From Cupriavidus yeoncheonensis (lineage in GTDB: Bacteria > Pseudomonadota > Gammaproteobacteria > Burkholderiales > Burkholderiaceae), in the NCBI RefSeq assembly GCF_905397275.1, contig NZ_CAJPUY010000001.1:1-64000 (forward strand): a stretch of DNA of 64,000 nt. The letters run 5' to 3'. Within the stretch, counting starts at the first letter, position 1, and each line of letters opens with the position of its first letter. The notes beneath the pieces are model-generated. The model was not told the DNA's origin. It made no database searches and was given only the letters and a program-made list of their open reading frames with translations. Made by a program: the position numbers and the translations under genes. This document shows positions 16,780 through 25,714 of the stretch, piece by piece.

Positions 16780-19263
16780 ATGGCGCACGATTCCCTTGCC
16801 CGATACCGCGACAAACGTGATTTCCGGATCACGGGGGAGCCTGGCGCGCGCACGCGTACCCGTCGCGCCACGACGAAGCCGCTGCGCTTCGTCATCCAGA
16901 AGCACTGGGCCAGGCGCCTGCACTATGACTTCCGCCTTGAACTCGATGGCGTGCTGCTGAGTTGGGCGGTGCCCAAAGGTCCCAGCTTTGATCCCTCCGA
17001 CAAGCGCATTGCGATCCACGTCGAGGATCATCCGGTCGACTATGCCGACTTCGAAGGGACCATTCCGCCCAAGCAATACGGGGCCGGTTCCGTCATCGTC
17101 TGGGACAACGGCACGTGGGAGCCGGTCGGAGATGCCCAGGCCGGCATGGCGAAAGGCAAGCTCGAGTTCGCACTGCATGGACAAAAGCTGGCTGGCCGCT
17201 GGGAACTGGTCAGGATCTCGAAACCCGGCGATGCGGACGACCAGTGGATGCTGTTCAAGAAGCGAGACCAGTGGGCACGGCCTCATGAAGAGTTCGACGT
17301 CATCACGGCCTTGCCCGACAGCGTCGTCGCGCATCCCCTGGGATCGATCGAGCAGCGTGAGAACAGCCGCGGCGTGAAGGAGGCCAGCGAACCAGACCTT
17401 TCCGCCGCCGTGAAGGCGCCGCTGCCGGCGCGACTCGCACCGCAGCTCGCAACGCCGACGGCCAGACTGCCGCAAGGCGACGGGTGGATCATTGAAACGA
17501 AGTTCGATGGTTACCGGCTCCTCGCACGGATCGTCGACGCCAAAGCGCATCTGATCACGCGTAACGGTCACGACTGGACCCGCAAGCTGGCCAGCCTCGC
17601 CAAGGAAGTCGAGACGCTGGATATTTCCGAGGGCTGGCTCGATGGCGAGATCGTTGTGCTGCGCGATGGTTTGCCAGACTTCAATGCGCTGCAGAACGCG
17701 ATCGATGGGCATCAGAACGACGCGATCCTTTACTTCCTCTTCGATGTGCCGTACTGGGAAGGGCGGGACCTTCGCCGCGTGCCCTTGCGCGAGCGCCGGG
17801 CGCACCTGGCGCGGCTGATCGGCGACCACTCGGACCGGGTGCGTTTCAGCGAGAGCTTTGACGCGCCGGCGGCACAGGTTTTCCTGGCAGCGGCCGAGCT
17901 CGGCTTGGAAGGCCTCATGCTGAAGCGGGCCGATTCCGTCTATAGCTCGTCCCGCAATGCGGACTGGATCAAGGCCAAATGCCGGCTGCGTCAGGAGTTT
18001 GTCGTCTGCGGCTTCGCGGACCGAGAGGGCGCCCCGGGCGAAATCGGCAGCTTGCTGCTTGGCGTGAATGAGGACGGTCAACTGCGCTATGCCGGCAACG
18101 TCGGCACAGGGTGGGACAGCAAGACAGCCGCGATGCTGCGGAACAAGCTCGCAAAGCTCGCGACCGAAGCGGCCCCGTTTCCCTTGGCCAACATGCGGGG
18201 CAGCCGGTGGGGGCCGGCCCGGACCAGTGCCCCGCAGTGGGTGAAGCCATCGCTTGTGGCAGAGGTCGAGTTTGCGGAGTGGACAGCATCGGGACTGGTG
18301 CGCCAGGCATCGTTCAAGGCGCTGCGCAGCGAAACGCCGGCGAGCGACGTTCACCGCGAGGCCGTACTGGTCGATCCCAAGGCATCGCGCATCACCGTGA
18401 AGGTCACCAACCCCGAGCGCGTGATCGATGCCACGACCGGCATCACCAAGCTCGACCTGGTGCGCTACTACGAAAGCGTGGCGGACTGGATGCTTCCGCA
18501 CCTCGCGGCGCGCCCCGTGGCCCTGCTGCGCGCACCGGACGGCATCGGCGGGGAAGTCTTCTTTCAGAAGCACGCCGAGACCACGAAGCTGCCTGGCCTG
18601 GCCGAACATCCTGCCGCACTGTGGCCCGGGCACGGCCGCTTGCTGACGGTCGACTCGGCCGACGCGCTGGTCGCCGCTGCCCAGCTTAACGTGGTCGAGT
18701 TCCACACGTGGAACTCGACGGTCGAAGACCTTCTCCAACCGGATCGCGTCATCTTCGACCTGGACCCCGGAGAGGGCGTGTCCTGGCAGCACGTCCAGGA
18801 GGCCGCATTGCTGGTGCAGACCTTGTTGGGCGAGCTGGGCCTGGCCGCGTGGCTGAAGACCAGTGGCGGAAAGGGTTTGCACGTCGTCGTGCCGCTCGCC
18901 CCGGAGCTTGACTACGATACCGTGAAGGCCTTCTCGCGCGCGGCCGTACAGCACCTGGCGCGGGCCATCCCGCAGCGGTTCGTGGCGAAATCAGGCCCGG
19001 GCAATCGCAAGGGGAGGGTGTTTGTCGATTACCTGCGCAACGGCACCGCCCAGACCACGGCCGCTGCGTTTTCAGCGCGCGCACGGCCCGGCATGGGGGT
19101 GTCGATGCCAGTATCATGGGACCAGTTGTTGCAGCTCAAAAGCGCCGATCAATGGAACGTCGGGAACGCCCGGGAATACCTCAGCTTCAGGACGACCGAC
19201 CCGTGGAGTGGCTTCTGGTCGTCGGCGCAGACGCTGACTGGCGCGATCGAGCACCTGGGCTGA
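16780..19263 (+). CDS. ligD: Multidomain DNA ligase D (NHEJ)
   Basis: This 827-residue enzyme of bacterial non-homologous end joining starts at ATG 16780; an earlier in-frame ATG at 16729 is possible. The domain order is phosphoesterase, ligase, polymerase. Phosphoesterase (about 30-180) shows HYDFRLELDG and PKQYGAG. The ATP-dependent ligase domain (about 215-520) has the adenylation Lys241 in ETKFDGYRL and the LDGEIVVL motif. The C-terminal primase-polymerase (about 545-800) has metal-binding Asp660 and Asp662 in FDLDPGEG and SGGKGLHVVVPL. All catalytic centres seem intact. It is followed by ku after 39 bp, so the two are probably one unit. It diverges from the ars operon. Confidence 0.95.
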   Translation: MAHDSLARYRDKRDFRITGEPGARTRTRRATTKPLRFVIQKHWARRLHYDFRLELDGVLLSWAVPKGPSFDPSDKRIAIHVEDHPVDYADFEGTIPPKQYGAGSVIVWDNGTWEPVGDAQAGMAKGKLEFALHGQKLAGRWELVRISKPGDADDQWMLFKKRDQWARPHEEFDVITALPDSVVAHPLGSIEQRENSRGVKEASEPDLSAAVKAPLPARLAPQLATPTARLPQGDGWIIETKFDGYRLLARIVDAKAHLITRNGHDWTRKLASLAKEVETLDISEGWLDGEIVVLRDGLPDFNALQNAIDGHQNDAILYFLFDVPYWEGRDLRRVPLRERRAHLARLIGDHSDRVRFSESFDAPAAQVFLAAAELGLEGLMLKRADSVYSSSRNADWIKAKCRLRQEFVVCGFADREGAPGEIGSLLLGVNEDGQLRYAGNVGTGWDSKTAAMLRNKLAKLATEAAPFPLANMRGSRWGPARTSAPQWVKPSLVAEVEFAEWTASGLVRQASFKALRSETPASDVHREAVLVDPKASRITVKVTNPERVIDATTGITKLDLVRYYESVADWMLPHLAARPVALLRAPDGIGGEVFFQKHAETTKLPGLAEHPAALWPGHGRLLTVDSADALVAAAQLNVVEFHTWNSTVEDLLQPDRVIFDLDPGEGVSWQHVQEAALLVQTLLGELGLAAWLKTSGGKGLHVVVPLAPELDYDTVKAFSRAAVQHLARAIPQRFVAKSGPGNRKGRVFVDYLRNGTAQTTAAAFSARARPGMGVSMPVSWDQLLQLKSADQWNVGNAREYLSFRTTDPWSGFWSSAQTLTGAIEHLG

Positions 19264-19302
19264 CAGCGCATGTTTTTTCATCCGTGACGTGGAGATAGCA
19301 TT

Positions 19303-20211
19303 ATGGCTGCGCGATCACTTGCATCCCTCTCCCTTTCCTTCGGCCTCGTGTCGATTCCCGTCAAGCTGTACACGGCGACAGATTCCGACAGCGCGGTGCG
19401 CTTCAATCTGCTCAGCAAGGAAGGCTCCCGGCTCAAGCAACAGTATGTGTCGGAGCAGACGCGGGAAGTGGTCCCGCGGGAAGAGATGGTCAAGGGCTAC
19501 GAGTTCGAGAAGGATCAGTTCGTGATCTTCAGCGCCGATGAACTCAAGGCGCTGGAAGAAGGGGCGAGCCACATCGTGGAGATCGTCGCGTTTGTGCCGG
19601 AGAAGGGCGTGGACCCGATCTATTACGACAAGACCTACTACATCGCACCGGACAAGCGCGGCGGCAAGCCGTACAGCCTGCTACGTGCCGCCATGGCCAA
19701 AACCGGGCAGTGCGCAATCGCGAAGTGGGCCGCGAAGGGCAAGTCGCACATGGTCCAGATCCGGCCGATCGAGGGCGGTCTCGTCTTCCAGCAGTTGCTG
19801 TTTGCCGATGAAGTCCGATCGATTGTCGACCTGCATGTCGAGGAAGTCGCGGTGTCGGACGCGGAGCTGAAGCTCGCCATCCAACTGATCGAGCAGGCGT
19901 CGGAGGATCACTACGACGCAAGCCAGTATCGCGATGAAGAAAGGCAACGGGTTCTGTCGGCCATCGATGCAAAGATCGCCGGCAAGCAGATTGTCTCGCC
20001 TGAACCGGTTGAAATCTCTCCCTCTGGCCAGGTCATTGACCTGGTGGAGGCCCTGAAGAAGAGCCTGTCCGCCGGCAAGAGAACAGCGCCGGCTGCCAAG
20101 ACCGCCGCCGTCAAGGCTGCTGCCGGAGAATCGCCCGCACCACGCAAGAGTGCCAAGCGGACCGCATCCACCGTGGCGGCGATTCCCAAGCGCGCGGCGA
20201 AGAAGGCGTGA
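19303..20211 (+). CDS. ku: Ku DNA end-binding protein
   Basis: This 302-residue bacterial Ku forms a ring homodimer on double-strand breaks and recruits LigD. The N-terminus SLASLSLSFGLVSIPVKLYT is the classic family start. The core continues through REEMVKGYEFEKDQFV and KPYSLLRAAMAKTGQCAI to about residue 255. The C-terminal tail is Lys/Ala/Pro-rich and disordered, as in many proteobacterial Ku proteins, and probably binds DNA or LigD. It follows ligD directly. The next gene starts within its stop codon (GTGA), suggesting translational coupling with the MerR-TPR protein. Confidence 0.95.
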   Translation: MAARSLASLSLSFGLVSIPVKLYTATDSDSAVRFNLLSKEGSRLKQQYVSEQTREVVPREEMVKGYEFEKDQFVIFSADELKALEEGASHIVEIVAFVPEKGVDPIYYDKTYYIAPDKRGGKPYSLLRAAMAKTGQCAIAKWAAKGKSHMVQIRPIEGGLVFQQLLFADEVRSIVDLHVEEVAVSDAELKLAIQLIEQASEDHYDASQYRDEERQRVLSAIDAKIAGKQIVSPEPVEISPSGQVIDLVEALKKSLSAGKRTAPAAKTAAVKAAAGESPAPRKSAKRTASTVAAIPKRAAKKA

Positions 20212-21029
20212 GCATGCAGTCTTACACATTGAGCGACGTGCTGGCCCTGGTTGGCATTTCGCGGTCTGTGGTCAATGCCATGCTGACTGCCGGAGTGGTG
20301 ACGCCCGGGCGTGGCCGCGGCAACGAGTACCGCTTTTCCTTTCAGGACCTGCTGTTGTTCCGTACCGCCCACTCCTTGCGCGCGGCTGATGTGCCGACGC
20401 GGCGTGTCGTGCGGTCACTCAAGAAGCTGGAGAGCCTCGAAGCGGGTCGGCCTCTGACCGGAGTCCGCGTGACGGCGCTTGGCGGCACGGTCGCCGCGAA
20501 GGACGCCTATGGCCAATGGCAGGTCGAGACTGGCCAGCGGCTCATCGACTTCGACACGCGTGAGCGTCCTGCCCGCGTGGTGACGATCAACGTTCCGCCG
20601 GAGCCGGCGGCAACCATGGATGGCAATACGCTATTCGAGATGGCGCAGGAACTTGAGCGCGGAGGATCTGCCGAGGCTGAAGCAGTCTACCGCCAGGCAA
20701 TCGCTGCGGAGCCAGCCCTGGTCGATGCCTACGTGAATCTCGGGTACCTGTTGTGCGAGAGATCCGCGTTCGAGGAGGCCATCGCGCTTTATCGAACCGC
20801 GCTGACCCAGGGCACGGACGCGCCGCTGATTCGCTTCAACCTGGCGGTGGCGTTGGAAGACAGCGGAGATGCCGCGGCGGCGCTGGCTGAATACCATGCC
20901 TGCATTGACCTGGCTCCCGGTTTCGCCGATGCGCACTACAACGCGGCAAGACTGCATGAAGCGTTGGGGGACAATCAGCGGGCCATCCGCCACTATCACC
21001 AGTACAGAAGGCTGGAGCCCAGCCGCTGA
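20208..21029 (+). CDS. MerR-type HTH-TPR fusion protein
   Basis: This protein has 271-273 residues; a GTG at 20208 overlaps the ku stop and an ATG at 20214 is the alternative. Residues 1-70 form a MerR-like winged HTH (YTLSDVLALVGISRSVVNAM, then RGRGNEYRFSFQDLLLFRTA). About residues 140-270 form three to four tetratricopeptide repeats (EAEAVYRQAIAAEPALVDAY, EEAIALYRTALTQG, ADAHYNAARLHEALGD). No ligand-binding MerR domain is seen, so the TPR part probably binds a protein partner. The coupling to ku and ligD suggests a role in regulating or assembling the NHEJ genes. That is inference from position only. Confidence 0.8.
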   Translation: MSMQSYTLSDVLALVGISRSVVNAMLTAGVVTPGRGRGNEYRFSFQDLLLFRTAHSLRAADVPTRRVVRSLKKLESLEAGRPLTGVRVTALGGTVAAKDAYGQWQVETGQRLIDFDTRERPARVVTINVPPEPAATMDGNTLFEMAQELERGGSAEAEAVYRQAIAAEPALVDAYVNLGYLLCERSAFEEAIALYRTALTQGTDAPLIRFNLAVALEDSGDAAAALAEYHACIDLAPGFADAHYNAARLHEALGDNQRAIRHYHQYRRLEPSR

Positions 21030-21075
21030 GAAGGGAGAAGAGGGCCCCTGGGGATTCCCGGCACGCCCTGCAATC

Positions 21076-21426
21076 TCACGTGCAATTGGCGCGGTATGTC
21101 TCCTGCAATGCCTTGCGGCTCTTGTCCCGTTCGATCTTCGGGACGGGGCGCCCCTGCGCGTTGTGCGTGGCGGTACCCGACGACTGGTAGGTCCGCTGTT
21201 TCGAGGTCGCGTTGAACTCATCCTTCAGCGCTTCGCACTTGGCGCGCCTGGCTTCCTCGGGATCGGTGCTGCCGCCTGAAGGCGGGCGATACGGGTTGCT
21301 GCCTTCCTGGACAGCATCGGATATCGCGTTGGCCGCGCCCTGGCCCGGCGCGGTCTGCGCCAGGGCCGTGGAGGCAAGGCCCAGCACCATCAGGCCGGTC
21401 AGGAACAGCGGAAGGGGCTTGTGCAT
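21076..21426 (-). CDS. Secreted small hypothetical protein
   Basis: This 116-residue protein has a clear Sec signal peptide (MHKPLPLFLTGLMVLGLAST, cleavage after ALA near residue 23). The mature part is polar, with a PYRPPSGGSTDPEEARRAKC stretch, two Cys (one near residue 64, one near the end) and a Lys/Arg-rich tail. The Cys pair could form a disulfide in the periplasm. No known domain is recognised. It converges with the MerR-TPR gene and no clear terminator lies between them. Confidence 0.7.
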   Translation of the reverse strand: MHKPLPLFLTGLMVLGLASTALAQTAPGQGAANAISDAVQEGSNPYRPPSGGSTDPEEARRAKCEALKDEFNATSKQRTYQSSGTATHNAQGRPVPKIERDKSRKALQETYRANCT

Positions 21427-21546
21427 AGGGTCTCCCGAGGAAGGGAATGCCGCTGGCCAGTCCGGCGGACTAGACTAAGGGTAGCGATGCCGGGCTCTGT
21501 ATGTCAAAGCGGCACGCTCCGGGCGGGATTCGAGAGGGGGGCCTCC

Positions 21547-21936
21547 ATGCGTCAGATCCGTTCCCGCCATGCGCGGGTTGCCCTGCTGGTGCTCGTCATG
21601 GCGACGGCGCCGGCGCATGCCTATTTTGACTATTTCCTGAACGGCACCGTCATCGGGACCCTTCGAAAGGACGAGGTTCCGCAGTACATCCATCTGTACA
21701 AGGACGCGCTCGCCAACGTGCCTGACGGTGGCACGGTGCCCGTGCAGTTCCCCGCCGTCGACCGGCGCCCGGCCATCACGGGCACCCTGACGCTGGAGCG
21801 CAGCCGGATGGAGCAGGGCCACAAGTGCCGCCGCGTGCGCTCGGACCTCGCGCAGGCGGGCCGCAAGGAGCGTTGGGCGGGATGGTTCTGCCAGACGCCC
21901 GACGGGGACTGGAAGCGGCAAACCGCGAAGCGCTGA
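21547..21936 (+). CDS. Secreted surface-antigen-like protein
   Basis: This 129-residue protein starts at ATG 21547 with a GAGAGG-type site upstream. It has a signal peptide ending near APAHA (residue 24). The mature part has a compact beta-like pattern ending with WAGWFCQTPDGDWKRQ, reminiscent of RT0821/Lpp0805-type surface proteins with a paired Cys. It should be exported to the periplasm or outer membrane. The function is unknown and the family hint is weak. Confidence 0.65.
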   Translation: MRQIRSRHARVALLVLVMATAPAHAYFDYFLNGTVIGTLRKDEVPQYIHLYKDALANVPDGGTVPVQFPAVDRRPAITGTLTLERSRMEQGHKCRRVRSDLAQAGRKERWAGWFCQTPDGDWKRQTAKR

Positions 21937-22035
21937 GTCGCTTTGTGCATGCCAACCGCCTTGTACTTCACCAAAGATGATCTAGAACATACAGGGATGC
22001 GGCCACATTTGTGGCCGCGAACGGGGGAACTGATC

Positions 22036-22290
22036 ATGGCCGTGCTGTTTCTGGGGAACGTCGACGCCGGTGTCACCGACGAGGAAGTTCGGGATTTCCT
22101 GATCAAGTACGGCTTGCCGCCCTACGACGAGATCGAGCATGTGCAAGGCGACGGCACCCATCCAGGCGTGACGCTGGTCTTCAATGAAATTGACCCCGAA
22201 GCACTGCGCAAGCTGCAACCGCGCATCCATGGCATGTTCTGGAAGGGCCACAAGATCAACGCACTGGTGATGGCCGAGCGTTACAGGTGA
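22036..22290 (+). CDS. RRM-like RNA-binding protein
   Basis: This 84-residue protein starts at ATG 22036, chosen because the sequence before it (back to 21943) does not look protein-coding. It has the beta-alpha-beta-beta-alpha-beta plan of an RNA-recognition motif, with an RNP2-like strand VLFLGNV at the start and an RNP1-like strand PGVTLVFNE in the middle. The aromatic RNP residues are only partly conserved, so RNA binding is plausible but unproven. No gene of known partner function is adjacent. Confidence 0.6.
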   Translation: MAVLFLGNVDAGVTDEEVRDFLIKYGLPPYDEIEHVQGDGTHPGVTLVFNEIDPEALRKLQPRIHGMFWKGHKINALVMAERYR

Positions 22291-22318
22291 CGTAGGCTGC
22301 TCACCGACAAGCGCCACC

Positions 22319-23335
22319 ATGGGCATTCTGCGGTGGATCCAGCGGCAGGGCCGTAAGCCGCAGCGCCGCGACGACAAGGAACTCGTCGCGATGACCGCGC
22401 GCGTGACGGCGCTGAACCCACGCCTGCGCCTGGTCCCGCACTACGAGAAGCGGCTGGCGCCCCGGCTCGCCACGGCGCTGGAGGCCATCCGCGCGACCGT
22501 GGATGGCCTGCCCGCCCCGCGCGAGGCAAGCGAGGCCGCCTGGGACAGCGATCCTCATATCCATGCGTACTTCGGCACGGCGGCGGATGTCGTCCGCGCC
22601 TTCAGCCGGTCGCCGGACCTGCGTGAATTCTTCGACCGTACGCCGTTCGCGGAACACGCCTATGCCGTGCTCGGGATGGCCATGAACGAACGCCGCACGC
22701 TCGGCGTGGCGCTGGAAGGCGACGTCATGCACACGGACGTGCCCCAGACACTGGTGTCTTTCAGCGACTATCAGTTGAGGATCTGCGCCGAATCCGAGGC
22801 CGCGCTGCGCGCGGAGATCCTGCTGCGCATGCTGGACCAGCTGGCCATCGAGGCGATGGCGCAGTTCGCGGCGGGCAAGGGCCGGCGCGACACGCTGGAG
22901 CGCGAACTGGCTCTGCTCAAGGCGCAGCTCAAGCTCTATGAACGGCAAGGCATGGGCCTGCGCTCGATGGTGGGCGGTGAGACGGCCGACGCGGCGGCGG
23001 TCCAGTCCGTCAGGGACGAGATCGCGCAAAACGACAGCGAGCTGGCCGCACTGGGCCACGCTGGCGACACGCTCGAGCGGCAGCTCGAGTGCCTGGGCGA
23101 AGTCCTGGGCGACGCCGCCAACCGCATGCATGTCGAAATGCGCCAGATCCGGCTGAGCCAGGTGAATGTGATGCTGCCCGCGGACAGCACCGCGCCCGGC
23201 GTCGACCTCGAACTGCTTTGCGCGCACGTGCCCGGCGATCCGCCGCTCGTGCGGTGGTTTTCGATCGTGCGGTATGCGCGGGCCGACATACTGTCGCAGG
23301 CCACGCTGCTGGACGAGGCAGCACGCATGTTGTAG
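22319..23335 (+). CDS. Hypothetical cytoplasmic helical protein
   Basis: This 338-residue protein has no signal peptide or membrane segments. The N-terminus is basic (RWIQRQGRKPQRRDD). About residues 150-300 are strongly helical with heptad-like spacing (ELALLKAQLKLYERQGMGLR, ELAALGHAGDTLERQLECLG), suggesting a coiled coil. It starts 28 bp after the RRM-like gene and is probably in the same transcript. I do not recognise the family. It could be a structural or stress-related protein, but nothing in the sequence fixes its role. Confidence 0.65.
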   Translation: MGILRWIQRQGRKPQRRDDKELVAMTARVTALNPRLRLVPHYEKRLAPRLATALEAIRATVDGLPAPREASEAAWDSDPHIHAYFGTAADVVRAFSRSPDLREFFDRTPFAEHAYAVLGMAMNERRTLGVALEGDVMHTDVPQTLVSFSDYQLRICAESEAALRAEILLRMLDQLAIEAMAQFAAGKGRRDTLERELALLKAQLKLYERQGMGLRSMVGGETADAAAVQSVRDEIAQNDSELAALGHAGDTLERQLECLGEVLGDAANRMHVEMRQIRLSQVNVMLPADSTAPGVDLELLCAHVPGDPPLVRWFSIVRYARADILSQATLLDEAARML

Positions 23336-23388
23336 CCCGCGGGTGGAACCGCCGCCCAATCTTTCCAAACTGGCGCAAGGAGCCAAGC

Positions 23389-23976
23389 ATGAACCCCAGC
23401 AAGGTACTGGTAGCAGCCGCCCTGGCCGCGGCATCCCACCTGGCCGTGGCCCAGCCGGAGACCCGCGTGGAAGCGGCTTCCGGCGTGGGAGCCGCCATGG
23501 TGACCGGCACGGTCAAGTCCACGGCGACGATCACCGCGATCGATGCCGCCACGCGGACCGTCTCGCTGAAGAACAAGCAGGGCAAGGTCACCGACCTGCA
23601 GGTCGGCGACGAGGTGCGCAACTTCGACCAGCTCCGGGTGGGTGATACGGTCACGGCGGAATACAAGGAGGCGCTGTCGGTCAACCTGAGCAAGCAGAGC
23701 GGCATGCGCTCCAGCACCGAACGCGCGATCGAGGAGAGGTCCGCGCCCGGTGCCAAGCCAGGCGGCGTGGTCGGGCGCGAGGTGACGGTGACGGCCGACG
23801 TCGTCGCCGTGAACACCAAGACCGGCAAGGTGACCCTGAAGGGGCCGAAGGGCAAGATGGTGGACATTCATGTCGAGGATCCCCAGCAACTGAAGGGCAT
23901 CCGCAAGGGCGATCAGGTGCAGGCCGTGTACACGGAGGCGTTGGCCGTTTCGGTGACGCCCAAGGGCGGTCACTGA
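23389..23976 (+). CDS. Secreted protein with two beta-barrel-like repeats
   Basis: This 195-residue protein starts at ATG 23389 with AAGGAG upstream. The signal peptide ends after AVAQ (residue 23). The mature part contains two related halves, each with ATIT.IDAATRTVSLKNKQGK then VGDEVRNFDQLRVGDTVTAE in the first, and VVAVNTKTGKVTLKGPKGK then IRKGDQVQAVYTEAL in the second. This looks like a duplicated OB/SH3-like beta domain of periplasmic proteins. The repeat is visible in the sequence; the role is unknown. It precedes the SulP gene by 22 bp. Confidence 0.7.
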   Translation: MNPSKVLVAAALAAASHLAVAQPETRVEAASGVGAAMVTGTVKSTATITAIDAATRTVSLKNKQGKVTDLQVGDEVRNFDQLRVGDTVTAEYKEALSVNLSKQSGMRSSTERAIEERSAPGAKPGGVVGREVTVTADVVAVNTKTGKVTLKGPKGKMVDIHVEDPQQLKGIRKGDQVQAVYTEALAVSVTPKGGH

Positions 23977-23998
23977 GCGCGCAGGACCGGAGCACGCC

Positions 23999-25699
23999 AT
24001 GCGCGACGACGCGGGCCCGGCGCCCCGGCGTCCGCGCTGGCTGCCCGAATGGCTGCGCACCTGCCGCAAGGAGGATATCGGGCCTGATGTCATTGCCGGG
24101 CTGACCACGGGCGCCGTGGTCATACCGAAGGCGCTCGCCTATGCGACGATCGCGCAACTGCCGGTGCAGGCGGGTTTGTACACGGCATGCGTGCCGATGG
24201 CCGTCTATGCCTTCGTCGGGGCATCGCGGCGGCTCAGCTTCAGCACCACGGCAACGCTTGCGATCCTGGTCGGCGGGGCGCTGGCACGCATCAATCCGTC
24301 GGGCGACGCGGCTGCCGCGATGGCCGCGTCCGCGGCGCTCACGCTGCTGGTGGGCGGCATCCTGCTGGCCGGCGCGTTGCTGCGCTTCGGCTTTGTCGCC
24401 AACTTTATCTCCGACCCGGTGCTGACAGGTTTCAAGGCCGGGATCGCGGTGGTGATCCTGATCGACCAGGCGCCCAAGCTGCTCGGCATCCATTTCGACA
24501 AGGGCTCCCCGCTGCACAACCTGGTGGCGACCGTCCAGGGCCTGCCGCACGCGTTGCCGGCAACGCTCGGGCTCGGGATCGCCACCATGGTCCTGATCGT
24601 GGTGATCGAGCGGCTCTGGCCGCGCGCGCCGGCGCCGCTGATCGCCGTGGCGGCCGGCATTGCCGCCGTGGCCATCCCGGCGTTGCGCGCGGCCGGCGTG
24701 GAAACCGTCGGCCATGTGCCGGCCGGGCCGCCCGCGCTCACCGTGCCGGAGCTGTCGGCGCTTGCCGTCCTGTGGCCCGCTGCGCTTGGCATTGCCTTGA
24801 TGAGCTTCACGGAATCCATCGCTGCCGGGCGGGCATTTGCCGACCGCGGCGAAGCGCCCGCGCCCGCCAACCGCGAGTTGTTCGCGTCGGGCGTTGCCAA
24901 TGTCTGCGGGGCCTTCCTCGGGGCCATGGCTTCCGGCGGCGGCACCTCGCAAACCGCCGTCAACCGGCTGGCCGGGGCGCGCTCGCAGCTGGCGGGCCTG
25001 GTATCGGCGGCGCTGGCGCTGGCCGCCATGCTGCTGCTGGGCCCGCTGATCGGCAAGATGCCGCACGCCACGCTCGCGGCGATCGTGATCGTGTACTCGG
25101 TCGGCCTGATCGATCTCGCCGAGTTCCGCGCGATCCTGGCGATTCGCCGTACCGAGTTCATCTGGGCGCTCGTCGCCATGGCGGGGGTGGTGGTGCTGGG
25201 CACGCTGCAGGGCATCGTCGTGGCCATCGGCGTGTCGCTCGTCGCGCTGGCGCGGCAGGTGGCGGACCCGCCGGTGCATGTGATCGGGCGCAAGCCGGGC
25301 ACGGCGGTGTTCCGGCCACTGTCGCCGTCGCATGAGGAGGACGAGACCTTTCCGGGCCTGCTGTTGCTGCGGCCCGAAGGCCGGGTCTTCTTCCTCAATG
25401 CCAGGCACATGGGCGAGAAGATGCAAGCCTTCGTGCGCGCCTACGATCCCGCGGTCATCGTGCTGGACCTGCGCGCGGTGTTCGATATCGAATACACCGC
25501 GCTGCGGATGCTGGTGGACGGCGAAGTGCGGCTGCGCGGCGAGGGGCGCGAACTATGGCTGGTGGGCCTGACGCCGAACGTGTTCGAGATCATCCGCCGC
25601 TCGGAGCTGGGGCCGCGGCTCGGCACGGAGCGGATGTTCTTCAGCCTGGAGCAGGCGGTGGCGTGCTTCGCCGAGCGCCGTAAGTCCGGGCGGGAATGA
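23999..25699 (+). CDS. SulP-family anion transporter with STAS domain
   Basis: This 566-residue inner-membrane transporter has a hydrophobic region (about 25-420) following the SulP plan of 10-14 segments. It carries the family signature early (LTTGAVVIPKALAYATIAQL, then LYTACVPMAVYAFVG). A further conserved block is ISDPVLTGFKAGIAVVILIDQ. The cytoplasmic C-terminus (about 445-555) is a STAS domain (AVIVLDLRAVFDIEYTALRML). Members import sulfate, bicarbonate or dicarboxylates; the substrate is not set by these motifs. It is read with the periplasmic protein upstream and converges with an AraC gene on the opposite strand. Confidence 0.9.
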   Translation: MRDDAGPAPRRPRWLPEWLRTCRKEDIGPDVIAGLTTGAVVIPKALAYATIAQLPVQAGLYTACVPMAVYAFVGASRRLSFSTTATLAILVGGALARINPSGDAAAAMAASAALTLLVGGILLAGALLRFGFVANFISDPVLTGFKAGIAVVILIDQAPKLLGIHFDKGSPLHNLVATVQGLPHALPATLGLGIATMVLIVVIERLWPRAPAPLIAVAAGIAAVAIPALRAAGVETVGHVPAGPPALTVPELSALAVLWPAALGIALMSFTESIAAGRAFADRGEAPAPANRELFASGVANVCGAFLGAMASGGGTSQTAVNRLAGARSQLAGLVSAALALAAMLLLGPLIGKMPHATLAAIVIVYSVGLIDLAEFRAILAIRRTEFIWALVAMAGVVVLGTLQGIVVAIGVSLVALARQVADPPVHVIGRKPGTAVFRPLSPSHEEDETFPGLLLLRPEGRVFFLNARHMGEKMQAFVRAYDPAVIVLDLRAVFDIEYTALRMLVDGEVRLRGEGRELWLVGLTPNVFEIIRRSELGPRLGTERMFFSLEQAVACFAERRKSGRE

Positions 25700-25714
25700 G
25701 CGCCCGCCAGCGGG

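Noticed and set aside
16540..18954. 804-codon open frame on the minus strand opposite ligD
   Set aside because: It is antisense to the clear LigD domains, Arg/Gln/His-rich, and has no domain pattern. Long antisense frames are expected in high-GC genes.
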